DNA of 64,000 bases from Pumilibacter intestinalis. GTDB taxonomy: Bacteria; Bacillota; Clostridia; Christensenellales; Pumilibacteraceae. Shown here piece after piece: positions 40,777 to 49,922 of this stretch (the first letter of the stretch is position 1; every line of letters begins with the position of its first letter). The translations under genes were made by a program, and so were the position numbers. The stretch is taken from NCBI RefSeq assembly GCF_943193005.1, contig NZ_CALPCH010000003.1, forward strand, positions 1 to 64,000, in the 5' to 3' direction. A model generated the notes under the pieces. It had not been told where the DNA came from. It saw only the letters and a list, made by a program, of their open reading frames with translations, and did no database searches.

Positions 40777-43584
40777 TTACTCGCTTCTTAGCGCGTCGAC
40801 GGGGTCTTTCTTAGCCGCAAGGCTGGCGGGGATTAGTCCCGCAATCACCGTAAGCAGTATGCTTATTCCTATCATAACCACCGCGGAGAGAACGGGCAAC
40901 GCCGCAATGGAATAAATTCCGAACAGCGTTCCGAGTATCATATTTAATATAAACGACAGCAAGTAAGTTATGGCTATGCCGAATACGCCCGACGAGCCGC
41001 CTATTATAAAGGTTTCGGCTACGAACAACGCGGAAACGTCGCGCTTTCTACCGCCCAAACTGCGTATCACGCCTATTTCTTTTACGCGCTCCATTACCGA
41101 AACGTAGGTTATAATCGCTATCATCACCGTAGACACAACGAGCGACAGCGCGGTAAACGCGATAAGCGCGGCTGTAACTATATCTATAAGGTCGTTTACA
41201 AGACTGATTACCAGTCCGAGATTGTCGGTGTATTTTATTTCTTCCCTCTGCTCGGCGGTTATAACTTTGTCGCCTACGGTTATATCGCCGCTTTCGTTCC
41301 ATTTATCGAGATAGGCGCAAACTTTGTTTTTCCACTCGAAATCGGTGGGATAAACGGATATCGCGCTCGGAGTGTTTACGCCGCCGAGGTCGCGCTTTGA
41401 AAGAGTGTATATTTTGTATTCCTGCCCGCCGTTTGCCGAGCCTCCGCCCATTGCGCCGAGCAGAAGACTAAGTTGGTTCATTGTGCCCGCAACTCCGTAT
41501 CCCGCTTGAGGTTCGCCGTTTAGCACGTATTGAAAAGGATACAACACCACCTTAAAATCGTTGCCGCCCGCAGTGCTCGGAGCGGAAGAAAAACTCTCTA
41601 ACTCGTTATCGTTGAGGTATTTTACTATTTCGGAATTTAATCCGTCGGCAATCACCGCGTCGGTAAATTTGCTCGTGTAATAAAAGCCCGATTGCATGCT
41701 GCCGTACGCCATTCCTTCTTTAGGGCGCAATATAGCGGTTATTTTAAGTTTTTTTCCGCCCGTAAAGCTGTTATCTACGGTAGAACGGTACGTAAACGGT
41801 ACGTTTTCTTTGTTTATGCTCGAGCCCGGAATAGGCGGCATGTTTTCCGTACTTTGGTATATGGTGTCGTTCGGATACCAGGTAAAGGTTTTTCCGAGCA
41901 GTTCACTATAGGTGAATTTGTCTTTCCAAAGATTTTCGTCGTATTTGTCTTGCGCGTCGGGGTCGTCTTTTATGGCTTTGTACGCAATATTCAAAAATTC
42001 GTCTTGAGAGAAATAGCCGAATTGCGCAAGAGTCAAGTCGGTGAGCGAGTATTTGTCGCTCACAACGAGCATTATTTCGTCCTCTTCTTCGGCGAATTTG
42101 CTCGTTGATTTGTCAGAAATTATATCGTACTGCGAAAGTATAAAGTCTTTATCTCCGGGCAATTGTCTGAAATGGTCGGTAAACATGGGTATGTACTGCG
42201 CGTAGTCCTTGAACTCGGTTTTTCCGAGCATGTGCGTATACATTTCTATTGCCGCCGCCAAAGACATAGTTTTCGTTTCGGTGGGGTTTGATGTTTCGCC
42301 GTCCGCCGAGCTCGGCAACGCTTCCAACTTAAAATCGGTGTATAAGTTGAGCGACGAGTTAATTCCGTATGTTGCCGAAACTGAAGCGTAGTATTCCTCG
42401 GGCATGGCTTTTACGTATTCGAGGTATTCGTTTGTGATATCGTTGCGTATCATGGCGGACTCCATTTCTCCGCCGCGTTCGGCAAGATACTCTATCATCT
42501 GCTCCACGTTTATCTTGCCGTTTTCTATGGAAGATGACGCCGCGCCCGCTTTTTCCATTGCGTTCATGCTTTCCATAATTGCGGTCATATCGAGAGCTTC
42601 GGTGCTTATGCGCACGGGATTGCCCGAAAGCATATCGTTTTGCATGTCGGCGATAAAGTTTTGCACGCCCGTAGACACCGCAAGCACCGTAGCCACGCCT
42701 ATTATGCCTATAGAGCCGGCGAAGCAAACGAGCAAAGTGCGCTTGAGTTTGGAAAGCAGATTTCGCGCCGACAGCTTAAACGCCGACCAAAAGGAAAGTT
42801 TTGCTTTTTTCGTTTTGGGTTTTTGTGTTTCCGCAATTGCCGCTTGCGCTTCTTTTTCTTTAGTTTCTTTTTCGTTTGCAGGCTCTTTTTCTTCTTCTGT
42901 TTCGCCGCCGAACGGATTGGAGTCGGCTACCACTTCGCCGTCAAGCAATTTTATGATGCGCGTGGAATACTTTTCTGCAAGCTCGGGATTGTGCGTAACC
43001 ATTATAACAAGACGTTCTTTTGAAATATCCTGTATCAGGTCCATTATTTGCACCGAAGTTACGGTGTCGAGCGCGCCCGTCGGTTCGTCGGCAAGCAGTA
43101 TTTCGGGCTCGTTTACGAGTGCGCGGGCAATCGCCACGCGTTGGCACTGTCCGCCCGATAATTGATTGGGCTTTTTGTTGTACTGCCCTTTAAGCCCCAC
43201 TTTATCGAGCGCTTCGTGCGCTCTGCGCACTCTCTCGGCTTTGTCAACGCCCGAAATATTGAGCGCGAGTTCCACGTTTTGCGATATGGTTTGGTGCGGT
43301 ATCAGATTGTAACTTTGGAAAACGAAGCCTATGCGGTGATTGCGGTAGGTGTCCCAGTCGCGGTCGCCGTAGTTTTTGGTGCTCACGTCGTCTATGTACA
43401 TTTCTCCGCTCGTGTAATGGTCGAGCCCGCCTATTATGTTTAGAAGCGTTGTTTTGCCGCAACCGCTCGGCCCGAGAACGGAAACGAATTCGCTCTTTCG
43501 AAAAGATATATCCACTCCCTTGAGCGCCTGAACCTTTCCGTCGCCTACGGCGTAATCTTTTGTAATCTTTTTGAGTTCGAGCAT
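40777..43584 (-). CDS. MacB-like ABC transporter: fused ATPase and FtsX permease
   Basis: A 935-residue fusion. The N-terminal LolD-type ATPase (1-225) has GPSGCGKTTLLN, the signature LSGGQCQRVAIARAL and LLADEPTGALD. A charged linker (about 228-262) leads to a first membrane helix near 275-305, a large extracellular MacB-type domain, and a C-terminal FtsX domain with three helices (about 780-925). Such mechanotransmission systems expel lipids, peptides or antibiotics or signal across the envelope. CGGAG precedes the ATG. It has its own promoter (TTAACA, 17 bp, TATAAT). Confidence 0.92.
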   Translation of the reverse strand: MLELKKITKDYAVGDGKVQALKGVDISFRKSEFVSVLGPSGCGKTTLLNIIGGLDHYTSGEMYIDDVSTKNYGDRDWDTYRNHRIGFVFQSYNLIPHQTISQNVELALNISGVDKAERVRRAHEALDKVGLKGQYNKKPNQLSGGQCQRVAIARALVNEPEILLADEPTGALDTVTSVQIMDLIQDISKERLVIMVTHNPELAEKYSTRIIKLLDGEVVADSNPFGGETEEEKEPANEKETKEKEAQAAIAETQKPKTKKAKLSFWSAFKLSARNLLSKLKRTLLVCFAGSIGIIGVATVLAVSTGVQNFIADMQNDMLSGNPVRISTEALDMTAIMESMNAMEKAGAASSSIENGKINVEQMIEYLAERGGEMESAMIRNDITNEYLEYVKAMPEEYYASVSATYGINSSLNLYTDFKLEALPSSADGETSNPTETKTMSLAAAIEMYTHMLGKTEFKDYAQYIPMFTDHFRQLPGDKDFILSQYDIISDKSTSKFAEEEDEIMLVVSDKYSLTDLTLAQFGYFSQDEFLNIAYKAIKDDPDAQDKYDENLWKDKFTYSELLGKTFTWYPNDTIYQSTENMPPIPGSSINKENVPFTYRSTVDNSFTGGKKLKITAILRPKEGMAYGSMQSGFYYTSKFTDAVIADGLNSEIVKYLNDNELESFSSAPSTAGGNDFKVVLYPFQYVLNGEPQAGYGVAGTMNQLSLLLGAMGGGSANGGQEYKIYTLSKRDLGGVNTPSAISVYPTDFEWKNKVCAYLDKWNESGDITVGDKVITAEQREEIKYTDNLGLVISLVNDLIDIVTAALIAFTALSLVVSTVMIAIITYVSVMERVKEIGVIRSLGGRKRDVSALFVAETFIIGGSSGVFGIAITYLLSFILNMILGTLFGIYSIAALPVLSAVVMIGISILLTVIAGLIPASLAAKKDPVDALRSE

Positions 43585-43616
43585 GGTTTTTCTCCGTTTT
43601 TCGATTTTTTCTAATT

Positions 43617-43645
43617 ATTATAATACAAAAATATGCGTTTGTTAA
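43617..43645 (-). promoter_or_regulatory. SigA promoter of the MacB-like gene
   Basis: On the minus strand, TTAACA (43645-43640), 17 bp and TATAAT (43622-43617), about 33 bp upstream of the start. Confidence 0.75.
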
Positions 43646-43678
43646 GCGTTACGGGCAATCGGCGAAATTAAATTTACA

Positions 43679-45340
43679 TTAAATCTTTTTGTTTGAGTAG
43701 TTTGCGAGCAGTATTTTGGTGTCTATTTTGCTAACGTCGGTGCGCGGAAATTCTTTAACGAAAACTATATCGTGCGGCTCGGCGTACACCGAAATTTTTT
43801 CGCGTATGTTCGAGCGAATTTGCTCGCCGAGCGCGGGGTTGTCGCTCTCTGCGAAAAGTATTATCTTTTGTTCGCCGCCGTTATTTGAGAGCGGCACGGC
43901 GCAAGCTCCTCTTATTTCGGGCATGGCGCAAACAAGCTGTTCTATTTCCATGGGATACACCGGTATGCCTTTAACTTTTATAATGCGCTTGTAGCGCGAT
44001 ACGAAATGAACGAAACCGTCGGAGTCTACGTATCCGCAGTCGCCTGTTTTAACGAACTTTTTGCCGCCGTGAGTGAAAAACACCTTTTCGGTTGCGTCGG
44101 CGTCGGCAACGTATTCTTCCATGAGAGTGTCGCCCGAAACCGAAAGCTCGCCCTTTTCGCCGCGCGGCAACGGCGCGGGCGGCTCTGCCGAGAAATCAAA
44201 CGCTTCTATCTCCAAGCCCAAAAGCGGTTTGCCCACGGTTTCGCCGCGGTTGTCTTTATATGTGTTTACCGAACAAACCGTTACCGTTTCGGTAAGTCCG
44301 TACCCCTCGAACAATCGGCACGTGCCGCCGTTCTTTTTTATGTGACGGTCGAAACTTTCGAGCAGAGTGCGCGGAACGAAATCGCCGCCGACGAACGCGA
44401 CGGAAAGCGAACGAAGCATTTTGCCGTTGAAATCGGGGTGCGATAAGAGGGCTTCGTACAGCCTCGGCACTCCTATTACGAACTGCACGTTTCCGCGCTT
44501 GATTTCCTTTATCGCCGACGCTCTGCGGAACTTGGGAAACAGCACGTTTTTGCCGCCGTGGCACAGCATTGCGTGCACTCCCATTGCAAGCCCGAAGCCG
44601 TGAAATACCGGCAAAACGCTAAGCATTCCGCTATCCGTCCCCTTTTCTATGCCGAGTATCCAAAGTCCCTTTTTGGCAAGATTGTTTATCGAATTCGCGC
44701 TCAATCCAATCACTTTGGGAGTGCCCGTAGTGCCGCCCGATTGCAACAAAACGTCGGTGTTTTCGCATGCGGGACAGCTTATCGATTTTTGCGGCAAAAC
44801 TATGCTTTCGGGTTGTTTTTCGAACGAAGAAAAGCGGTGTAAATTCCCGCCCTCACGCGGCTGCGGATTTTTTATCGAATACAAGCGTTTGCCCAAAATA
44901 AGCGAATTTGCGGGGTTTACGGCTATTATTTTTGCAAAATCGCACTTTTCGGCTATTTTTTGCGCGTTATCGGAGAGCACAAACGCTATTCTGCTCCCCG
45001 ATTTTTTCATTGCCGAACATACTGCTTCGGGAGTGGAAAGAGGGTGCAAAGGAGAACATTTCAAACCCGAGTGAGCCGCCGCGTAAAGCAGGTATACGCT
45101 TTCGGGAATATTGGGCAAAGCAAAGGTGACCGCCTCGCCTTTTTCGAGTCCGAGCTTTAGTAAATTTACCGCAAGTTTTGTCACTTTTTTGTCGAGCGAG
45201 GCATAGCTTATGTTTTTGCCCATAAAGCGCAAAGCGGTGTGTTTGGGAAACAGTTCCGCCGTTTTTCGCACGGGCGAATACAGCGAAACGGCGTTTTCGA
45301 ATTGCAGTCCTTTGTTTATAAACAGCTCGTTTTCGGTCAT
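43679..45340 (-). CDS. AMP-forming acyl-CoA synthetase / ligase
   Basis: A 553-residue adenylate-forming enzyme with the P-loop LLQSGGTTGTPKVIGLS, GYGLTETVTVCSVN and the A8 hinge region KTGDCGYVDSDGFVHFVSRYKRIIKVKGIPVYPMEIE with the catalytic Lys. It activates a carboxylic acid, perhaps a fatty acid, as an AMP ester and probably a CoA thioester. The start at 45340 is preceded by AAAAGGA; the Met at 45394 lies inside the upstream acyltransferase gene. It follows that gene by 13 bp, in an operon of esterase, acyltransferase and ligase. Confidence 0.88.
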   Translation of the reverse strand: MTENELFINKGLQFENAVSLYSPVRKTAELFPKHTALRFMGKNISYASLDKKVTKLAVNLLKLGLEKGEAVTFALPNIPESVYLLYAAAHSGLKCSPLHPLSTPEAVCSAMKKSGSRIAFVLSDNAQKIAEKCDFAKIIAVNPANSLILGKRLYSIKNPQPREGGNLHRFSSFEKQPESIVLPQKSISCPACENTDVLLQSGGTTGTPKVIGLSANSINNLAKKGLWILGIEKGTDSGMLSVLPVFHGFGLAMGVHAMLCHGGKNVLFPKFRRASAIKEIKRGNVQFVIGVPRLYEALLSHPDFNGKMLRSLSVAFVGGDFVPRTLLESFDRHIKKNGGTCRLFEGYGLTETVTVCSVNTYKDNRGETVGKPLLGLEIEAFDFSAEPPAPLPRGEKGELSVSGDTLMEEYVADADATEKVFFTHGGKKFVKTGDCGYVDSDGFVHFVSRYKRIIKVKGIPVYPMEIEQLVCAMPEIRGACAVPLSNNGGEQKIILFAESDNPALGEQIRSNIREKISVYAEPHDIVFVKEFPRTDVSKIDTKILLANYSNKKI

Positions 45341-45353
45341 GATTAAATCCTTT

Positions 45354-46253
45354 TCAAAGTATTGAAATTCCGTAAAATGCGCATATAAGCGCAACGATAC
45401 CCATTATTACGGGCTGGTGCAACAGGTAAAACCATATCGCCTTTCTGCCCACGAAACACAGGGGTTTGAATGGCTTTGCGCCCAATACGGGCAGGTAAGA
45501 AACGCGGTATTTATACAGCTCTTTGCCGCCGTATACCCCTATCAAAAATATGCCCGCCCACGGCATAATGCCGAACCAATCCGCTCCGTACCAGCGCGAG
45601 CCTATCATTAGCTCGAGGTATTCGATTAAGCCGATTTCGTCGCGAAAAAGTTGCCCTCCGCCGCTATGAGTCATCAAGAAATTGAAGCTCAAACCCCATA
45701 TGAAGAACAGCATTCCCAATCCCAAACAGGCGTATTTCGCCTTGTCTTTGAGCAGTAATTCGAGAGTTGCGGTAAGCAAAATAGCTACCGTCATGCAGTG
45801 CAAAACACCGAAAAGTATGCTCACGCCGAGGTTAAACAGCTTGTCCGCCTGCGTGGTGAAAATCGTTAAAATCATAGATGCGAGCGCGAGTTTGAAGCCG
45901 CGCAAAAAGTTGTTTTTGGAAAACGACGTGCTTATTCCGCTTATCGCGAAAAACATGCAAATAACGGTTAGGCGCGACGCCATTCTGAAAGAACTGTGCC
46001 ACCACTCGCGCGAAAAATCGCTTAACGCCACTATCCAGGCGGGCGCGGAATTGTGAAAATCGTATCCCCAGCCGCCGGGTATCAGAGCGAAAAAGTCGTA
46101 AGAAATATGGTCGAGAACCATTAAAAGTATACATATTCCGCGCAATAAATCCAGTCCGTGTATGCGCGGAGCTTGCACCGAAAACAGCGGTTTGGGGCGT
46201 ATTTGCTTGTCCGCAATTTCGGGGTTTATATTGTTTTTACAATCTTGCCGCAA
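45354..46253 (-). CDS. Membrane acyltransferase-like protein (DUF1624/HGSNAT type)
   Basis: A 299-residue protein with about eight membrane helices. It begins RIHGLDLLRGICILLMVLDHISYDFF, the signature of DUF1624 / heparan-alpha-glucosaminide N-acetyltransferase-like proteins, which carry acyl groups across membranes onto sugars. The start is a TTG that overlaps the end of the upstream esterase gene by 17 bp; GGTG is a weak ribosome-binding site. Its acceptor may be an envelope polymer; that is inference. Confidence 0.82.
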   Translation of the reverse strand: MRQDCKNNINPEIADKQIRPKPLFSVQAPRIHGLDLLRGICILLMVLDHISYDFFALIPGGWGYDFHNSAPAWIVALSDFSREWWHSSFRMASRLTVICMFFAISGISTSFSKNNFLRGFKLALASMILTIFTTQADKLFNLGVSILFGVLHCMTVAILLTATLELLLKDKAKYACLGLGMLFFIWGLSFNFLMTHSGGGQLFRDEIGLIEYLELMIGSRWYGADWFGIMPWAGIFLIGVYGGKELYKYRVSYLPVLGAKPFKPLCFVGRKAIWFYLLHQPVIMGIVALICAFYGISIL

Positions 46254-47193
46254 TGAAATTCACCGCCTTGTCGAGTGCAATTTTGCCTTCTTCCGTGGTT
46301 GTGTCGAATTGATATTCATGACCGAGTTTTTTGCCTTTGGGCGCGGGAAGATATATTTCGCGCGATATGTTTGCCGCTCGTAAAATTTCCGACATTTCGT
46401 GCGCTTGGTCTATGAACGGGTCGGCGTTGCCGCATGTGAGATACACGTTGCAAAAGTCCGAATTTACGTATTTGATTGCGCTCATATCGTCTTTTTTATC
46501 GAAATTTCCTATTTTCTTTTTGTTGGTGTACGCCCATAAAAATGTTTTCATTGCGGGAAAATGCGATTTCATTACGGTGTCCATATTGTAAAATCCGCAA
46601 CAAAGCAGTATGCCGCGCAGGTCGTTCGCGCTAATCGGCGGCGTAATTTTCATGCGGGTTTGTAATTCTTTGTTGCAAACCAGCGCGGCGAATTGTGCCG
46701 TAAGCTGTGCGCCCGCGCTGTCGCCGCCTATAAAAATACGTGCTGTGTCGAGGTTGTACTCGCTTTCGTGATTTTTCAAAAATCGCAGAGCTTCGCAAAT
46801 TTGCAGGAGCGGCACGGGATAATGATGCTCGGGCGCAAGACAATAATTCATACTGATTACGGCGATTTTCAGTTTTGCCGCGGTTTCGTGCGCCCACGGA
46901 ACAATGCAAGTTTTGTCGCCGCCCACGTATCCGCCACCGTGCACCCACAATAATACGGGTTGCGGCTCGGTTGCGGAGTTTGAGGAGTAAATATCCAGCG
47001 TTCCGCCCGGGAACGCGCTCATATAATCTATATTGTTGTTGAGCGCGGTTTGTTTTATGTATTCGTTTATTGCGACGTCTTTTATGCGAAAGAATTTTCG
47101 TATCAAGCGCACTTGAGTGTGATAGTTGCTTGCAAATTCCGCAATCAGTCCCGTAACGGCAAGCGCAAGCGCGATTATTAAGAGCGGCAGCAA
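46237..47193 (-). CDS. Alpha/beta hydrolase, HSL-type esterase/lipase
   Basis: A 318-residue esterase with an N-terminal membrane anchor (LPLLIIALALAVTGLIAEF), the oxyanion motif VLLWVHGGGYVGGDK, the nucleophile GGDSAGAQL and a C-terminal His in KKLGHEYQFD. It probably hydrolyses an ester outside the membrane. The start is a TTG right behind AAAGGAGG. It opens the three-gene operon with the acyltransferase and acyl-CoA ligase, suggesting acyl-group trimming and reattachment. Confidence 0.88.
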   Translation of the reverse strand: MLPLLIIALALAVTGLIAEFASNYHTQVRLIRKFFRIKDVAINEYIKQTALNNNIDYMSAFPGGTLDIYSSNSATEPQPVLLWVHGGGYVGGDKTCIVPWAHETAAKLKIAVISMNYCLAPEHHYPVPLLQICEALRFLKNHESEYNLDTARIFIGGDSAGAQLTAQFAALVCNKELQTRMKITPPISANDLRGILLCCGFYNMDTVMKSHFPAMKTFLWAYTNKKKIGNFDKKDDMSAIKYVNSDFCNVYLTCGNADPFIDQAHEMSEILRAANISREIYLPAPKGKKLGHEYQFDTTTEEGKIALDKAVNFIAARL

Positions 47194-47329
47194 CTCCTCA
47201 CCTCCTTTTACTGTGGCTACGTTACCAAAGTATTCGCCGTAATCCCGTTTTGTGAGAACGAATTTTTACTTACAGCTATTATATCACGAAACGCCGGAAA
47301 AACACAACGAATTTACAAAAGATATCGTG

Positions 47330-47401
47330 TGTGAATAAACTCGCCCCAAATGTGGATAAGTAGACAACTTTGTGGATAACTTTGTGCATAAGTGTGCACA
47401 A
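47330..47401. other. DnaA-box cluster 2
   Basis: Perfect reverse DnaA boxes TGTGGATAA occur at 47351-47359 and 47371-47379, with close matches at 47330-47338 (TGTGAATAA), 47383-47391 (TGTGCATAA) and 47393-47401 (TGTGCACAA). They start the long non-coding region, 137 bp upstream of the esterase gene. Confidence 0.7.
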
Positions 47402-47716
47402 CTCGATTTCAGTACGATTTTGCGGCTTTTGCTATCCCGCCAACGTGTTTGTATGAATTTTACGCCTTGCCTACTAAAAATACAAATTACAATTTTATTC
47501 TGCTCTGAATTTTTTACACAATCGAAAACCCGCAATACAAAATACATGCGTTTTTCATGGGGTAATTGTATAATATTGTTATTATGCTCTAGAACCTGTC
47601 AAAAATATACAAAAAGTTTCAAAACCGAGAAATACCGCCGAAATTCTCCCATCATGCAATATTATAGTTACCATTTAATAACAAGTTGCTCGCAAAATCT
47701 AATATTCAACATATCT
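47402..47716. other. Non-coding AT-rich stretch without visible gene
   Basis: No reading frame with the codon use of the neighbours is present. A TATAAT stands at 47569-47574 but no gene follows it. Nothing else is recognised. Confidence 0.5.
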
Positions 47717-48066
47717 GTCATTGCGAGGGCATTTATGCCCGCGGCAATCCCTTGCATGGAACAAGTATTACACTGTCATTGCGAGGGCATTTATGCCCGT
47801 GGCAATCCCCTGCATGGAGCAAGTACGGCAACTACACCGTCCTCATGTCTGAGATTGCTTCGTCGCTACGCTCCTCGCAATGACACTGTAAACGCTCCTC
47901 GTCATTGCGAGCGCACTTTCTCTTTTCCGTCATTGCGAGCGCACTTTCTTTTTTCCGTCATTGCGAGGGCATTTATGCCCGTGGCAATCCCCTGCATGGA
48001 GCAAGTACAGCAACTACACCGTCCTCGTGTCTGAGATTGCTTCGTCGCTACGCTCCTCGCAATGAC
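47717..48066. repeat. Palindromic repeat cluster R13
   Basis: At least seven units or half-units, with centres gggcatttatgccc (three times), cttcgtcgctacgctcc (twice) and lone gcgagcgcactttc arms. Part of the cluster is a direct duplication (compare 47777-47888 with 47957-48066). Confidence 0.85.
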
Positions 48067-48660
48067 ATAGTAGTTAGCCTTTCGCCAAATCATTTAATTA
48101 TCACGTGCCCCCTCAAAATAGTAAGGAAATGCACAAAATGCAAATACTATGCGTCCCCGTGTCTAAATATGGCGTTTTCTTATAAAACGGACAAGTTTTC
48201 GGTCGGGGCAAAAATCGGTCATTCTGAATTTAGTTATTAAATCATAACGCTAAAATGAGCGTATTTTACCAAAAAATGCCAAATATGCGAGTTTACATTA
48301 TTTGCAACATTTTTACCGAATTTTTACCGAATTAATCCATCTAATAAAAAGTGTAACTTGTTGGCATTAAGGCAAATAGAAATAATTGTAAAAGCATAAC
48401 AAATATATTCTCCGAACGCAGGGACAGTTGGCTTAGCAAACTTTTAGTGGTGTTTGAGCTTTTATTATATGAAGCACAAACAAATGGCTTGCTCAACAGT
48501 ATAGAACTTGTATTCGGTTTTCACATTAAAAGCCCCAAAGCCGACAAACGCAATGTTTGGAACTCGAGCATAAAACATAATAGAAATAGCGAGTTACTAA
48601 ATAATAACAATATTTATCGCATGTGTAGAATTGTCCACTAAAAATAAGCCTACATGTGCC

Positions 48661-48686
48661 ATATAGTTATTATATAATAACTATAT
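48661..48686. repeat. 26-bp perfect palindrome
   Basis: Each half reads ATATAGTTATTAT and the whole is its own reverse complement. A near copy (ATATAGTTATTATATCATAA) lies at 50911-50932, upstream of the parB promoter. Confidence 0.7.
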
Positions 48687-49440
48687 CTACGTATCGGAAA
48701 GATATTAAGGTGCTTTTTGTCGAAAAATGTTTCACATTAAACAAATTTTTTGCTTTTCTACAGAAATTAAATCTACGCTTATTCGATTTGAGATTATATG
48801 GCTATAGGTTTATTGAATAGGTTTTTTGCTTACTACAAATTCACTCATTTCATATTTATTATACAAATCGTATAGCATGTAAAATACAAGTTACGGTGCG
48901 AGCAATACTCTTTGTCGGGTCGTGGCAAAATGCTATTATGGTATTATATGGTTGATATACGCCACAAGTAAAAAGTAATCTATTTTGCGGATATCGTTAA
49001 CTTATATGCAATAACAATCAGCAGTATTCTTTTAACATGCATTGCTCTATTTATAGCAAATAGTTATAATGGCGGCAAAACCGCAAGAGCTTAGAAAGTT
49101 TACGGTGCGTTGTATATTTTGCCTTAAACTAATCTACGCGTGAGAACATGTAATAATTTGCGAATGTTCTATTGCCCAAGTGCTTTACGCTGTATTGCGG
49201 CGTCTGATACGATTAAGTATTAACTTACTGCACTATTGTGTTCAGGAGTTGGTTTTTGAATGTAGTTCTTATCTATGCGAGAATTGTTTGTATTCCGTAA
49301 TATAAAAGCTATTGCGCATTAACCCGCGTTGCAATTAAACATAATTATATAATAGAGTTTCACGTTAAACAATTGCTAACCGAAAAAGCGATAAAAACAT
49401 ATATATTTGCGCCGTTAAAAAATGTTTCACGGAAATTAGC

Positions 49441-49469
49441 AATGTTTCACATGTTTAACGTGAAACATT
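49441..49469. other. parS-like palindrome
   Basis: AATGTTTCAC (49441-49450) and GTGAAACATT (49460-49469) form a perfect 10-bp inverted repeat, and the right part (49452-49467) matches parS at 15 of 16 positions. It is the best parS candidate in the window apart from 49884-49899. Confidence 0.65.
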
Positions 49470-49489
49470 TCCAAACAATTTCAAACGGC

Positions 49490-49526
49490 AAATTTGCCCT
49501 ATTTTTGGCATGCGCAGGGCAAATTT
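49490..49526. repeat. 11-bp inverted repeat
   Basis: AAATTTGCCCT (49490-49500) pairs perfectly with AGGGCAAATTT (49516-49526) around a 15-nt loop, followed by TT and a smaller hairpin (AAGCC/GGCTT). It could be a terminator of an unseen small RNA or part of the origin. Confidence 0.4.
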
Positions 49527-49866
49527 TTGGGCAAAAAGCCGCTTATTGAGGCTTGTCCTATTACGGTATGCCTTCGTCAACCGCCTATATTCGATTGCTT
49601 GCATTGGCTACTGCTATGAGTAAACCCATATTGCCACAATCTCAAATAAAGCCTAATGAGCGGTGGCTTTTACGGGCATATTCAAATAGTTCCTTTAATA
49701 GTCTTGTATATGGTTATTACCGAATATGAATATTGCTGTTGAATACTTGAGCTTATAGAAACAATGGCAATCGTATAATATCTTCTGCTATAATTATTGT
49801 TTCAACCTATATATGGGCAATTGCTGTCTAACGCTATCTAAACTAATTGCGCGTACTTTAAGCAAT

Positions 49867-49899
49867 AAAAAAAAGTCCCACGTTGTTACACGTGGAACA
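49867..49899 (-). terminator. Rho-independent terminator of parB, overlapping a parS-like site
   Basis: Read on the minus strand, GTTCCACGT pairs with ACGTGGGAC (one mismatch) around a 6-nt loop, followed by T8 (49874-49867). The same bases at 49884-49899 (TGTTACACGTGGAACA) match the Bacillus-type parS variant TGTTTCACGTGGAACA at 15 of 16 positions. Confidence 0.75.
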
Positions 49900-49922
49900 T
49901 TTTTATTGCGTTATGTGGCGGT

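Larger units (their letters stand above)
48067..49866. other. Long AT-rich non-coding region with parS-like sites (candidate origin region)
   Basis: About 1.8 kb with clearly higher A+T than the rest and no plausible gene. It holds parS-like sites (consensus TGTTTCACGTGAAACA) at 48728-48743 (14 of 16), 49356-49371 (14 of 16) and 49452-49467 (15 of 16), and a half site at 49423-49430. It also has a 26-bp perfect palindrome at 48661-48686 and an 11-bp inverted repeat at 49490-49526. It lies next to parB and to the point where gene orientation switches. Confidence 0.6.

Noticed and set aside
47284-47547. An 87-codon minus-strand frame
   Set aside because: It covers the DnaA-box cluster, has no ribosome-binding site and its residues look like no protein.
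48447-48641. A 64-codon plus-strand frame in the AT-rich region
   Set aside because: It has no ribosome-binding site or similarity, and composition differs from genes in the window.
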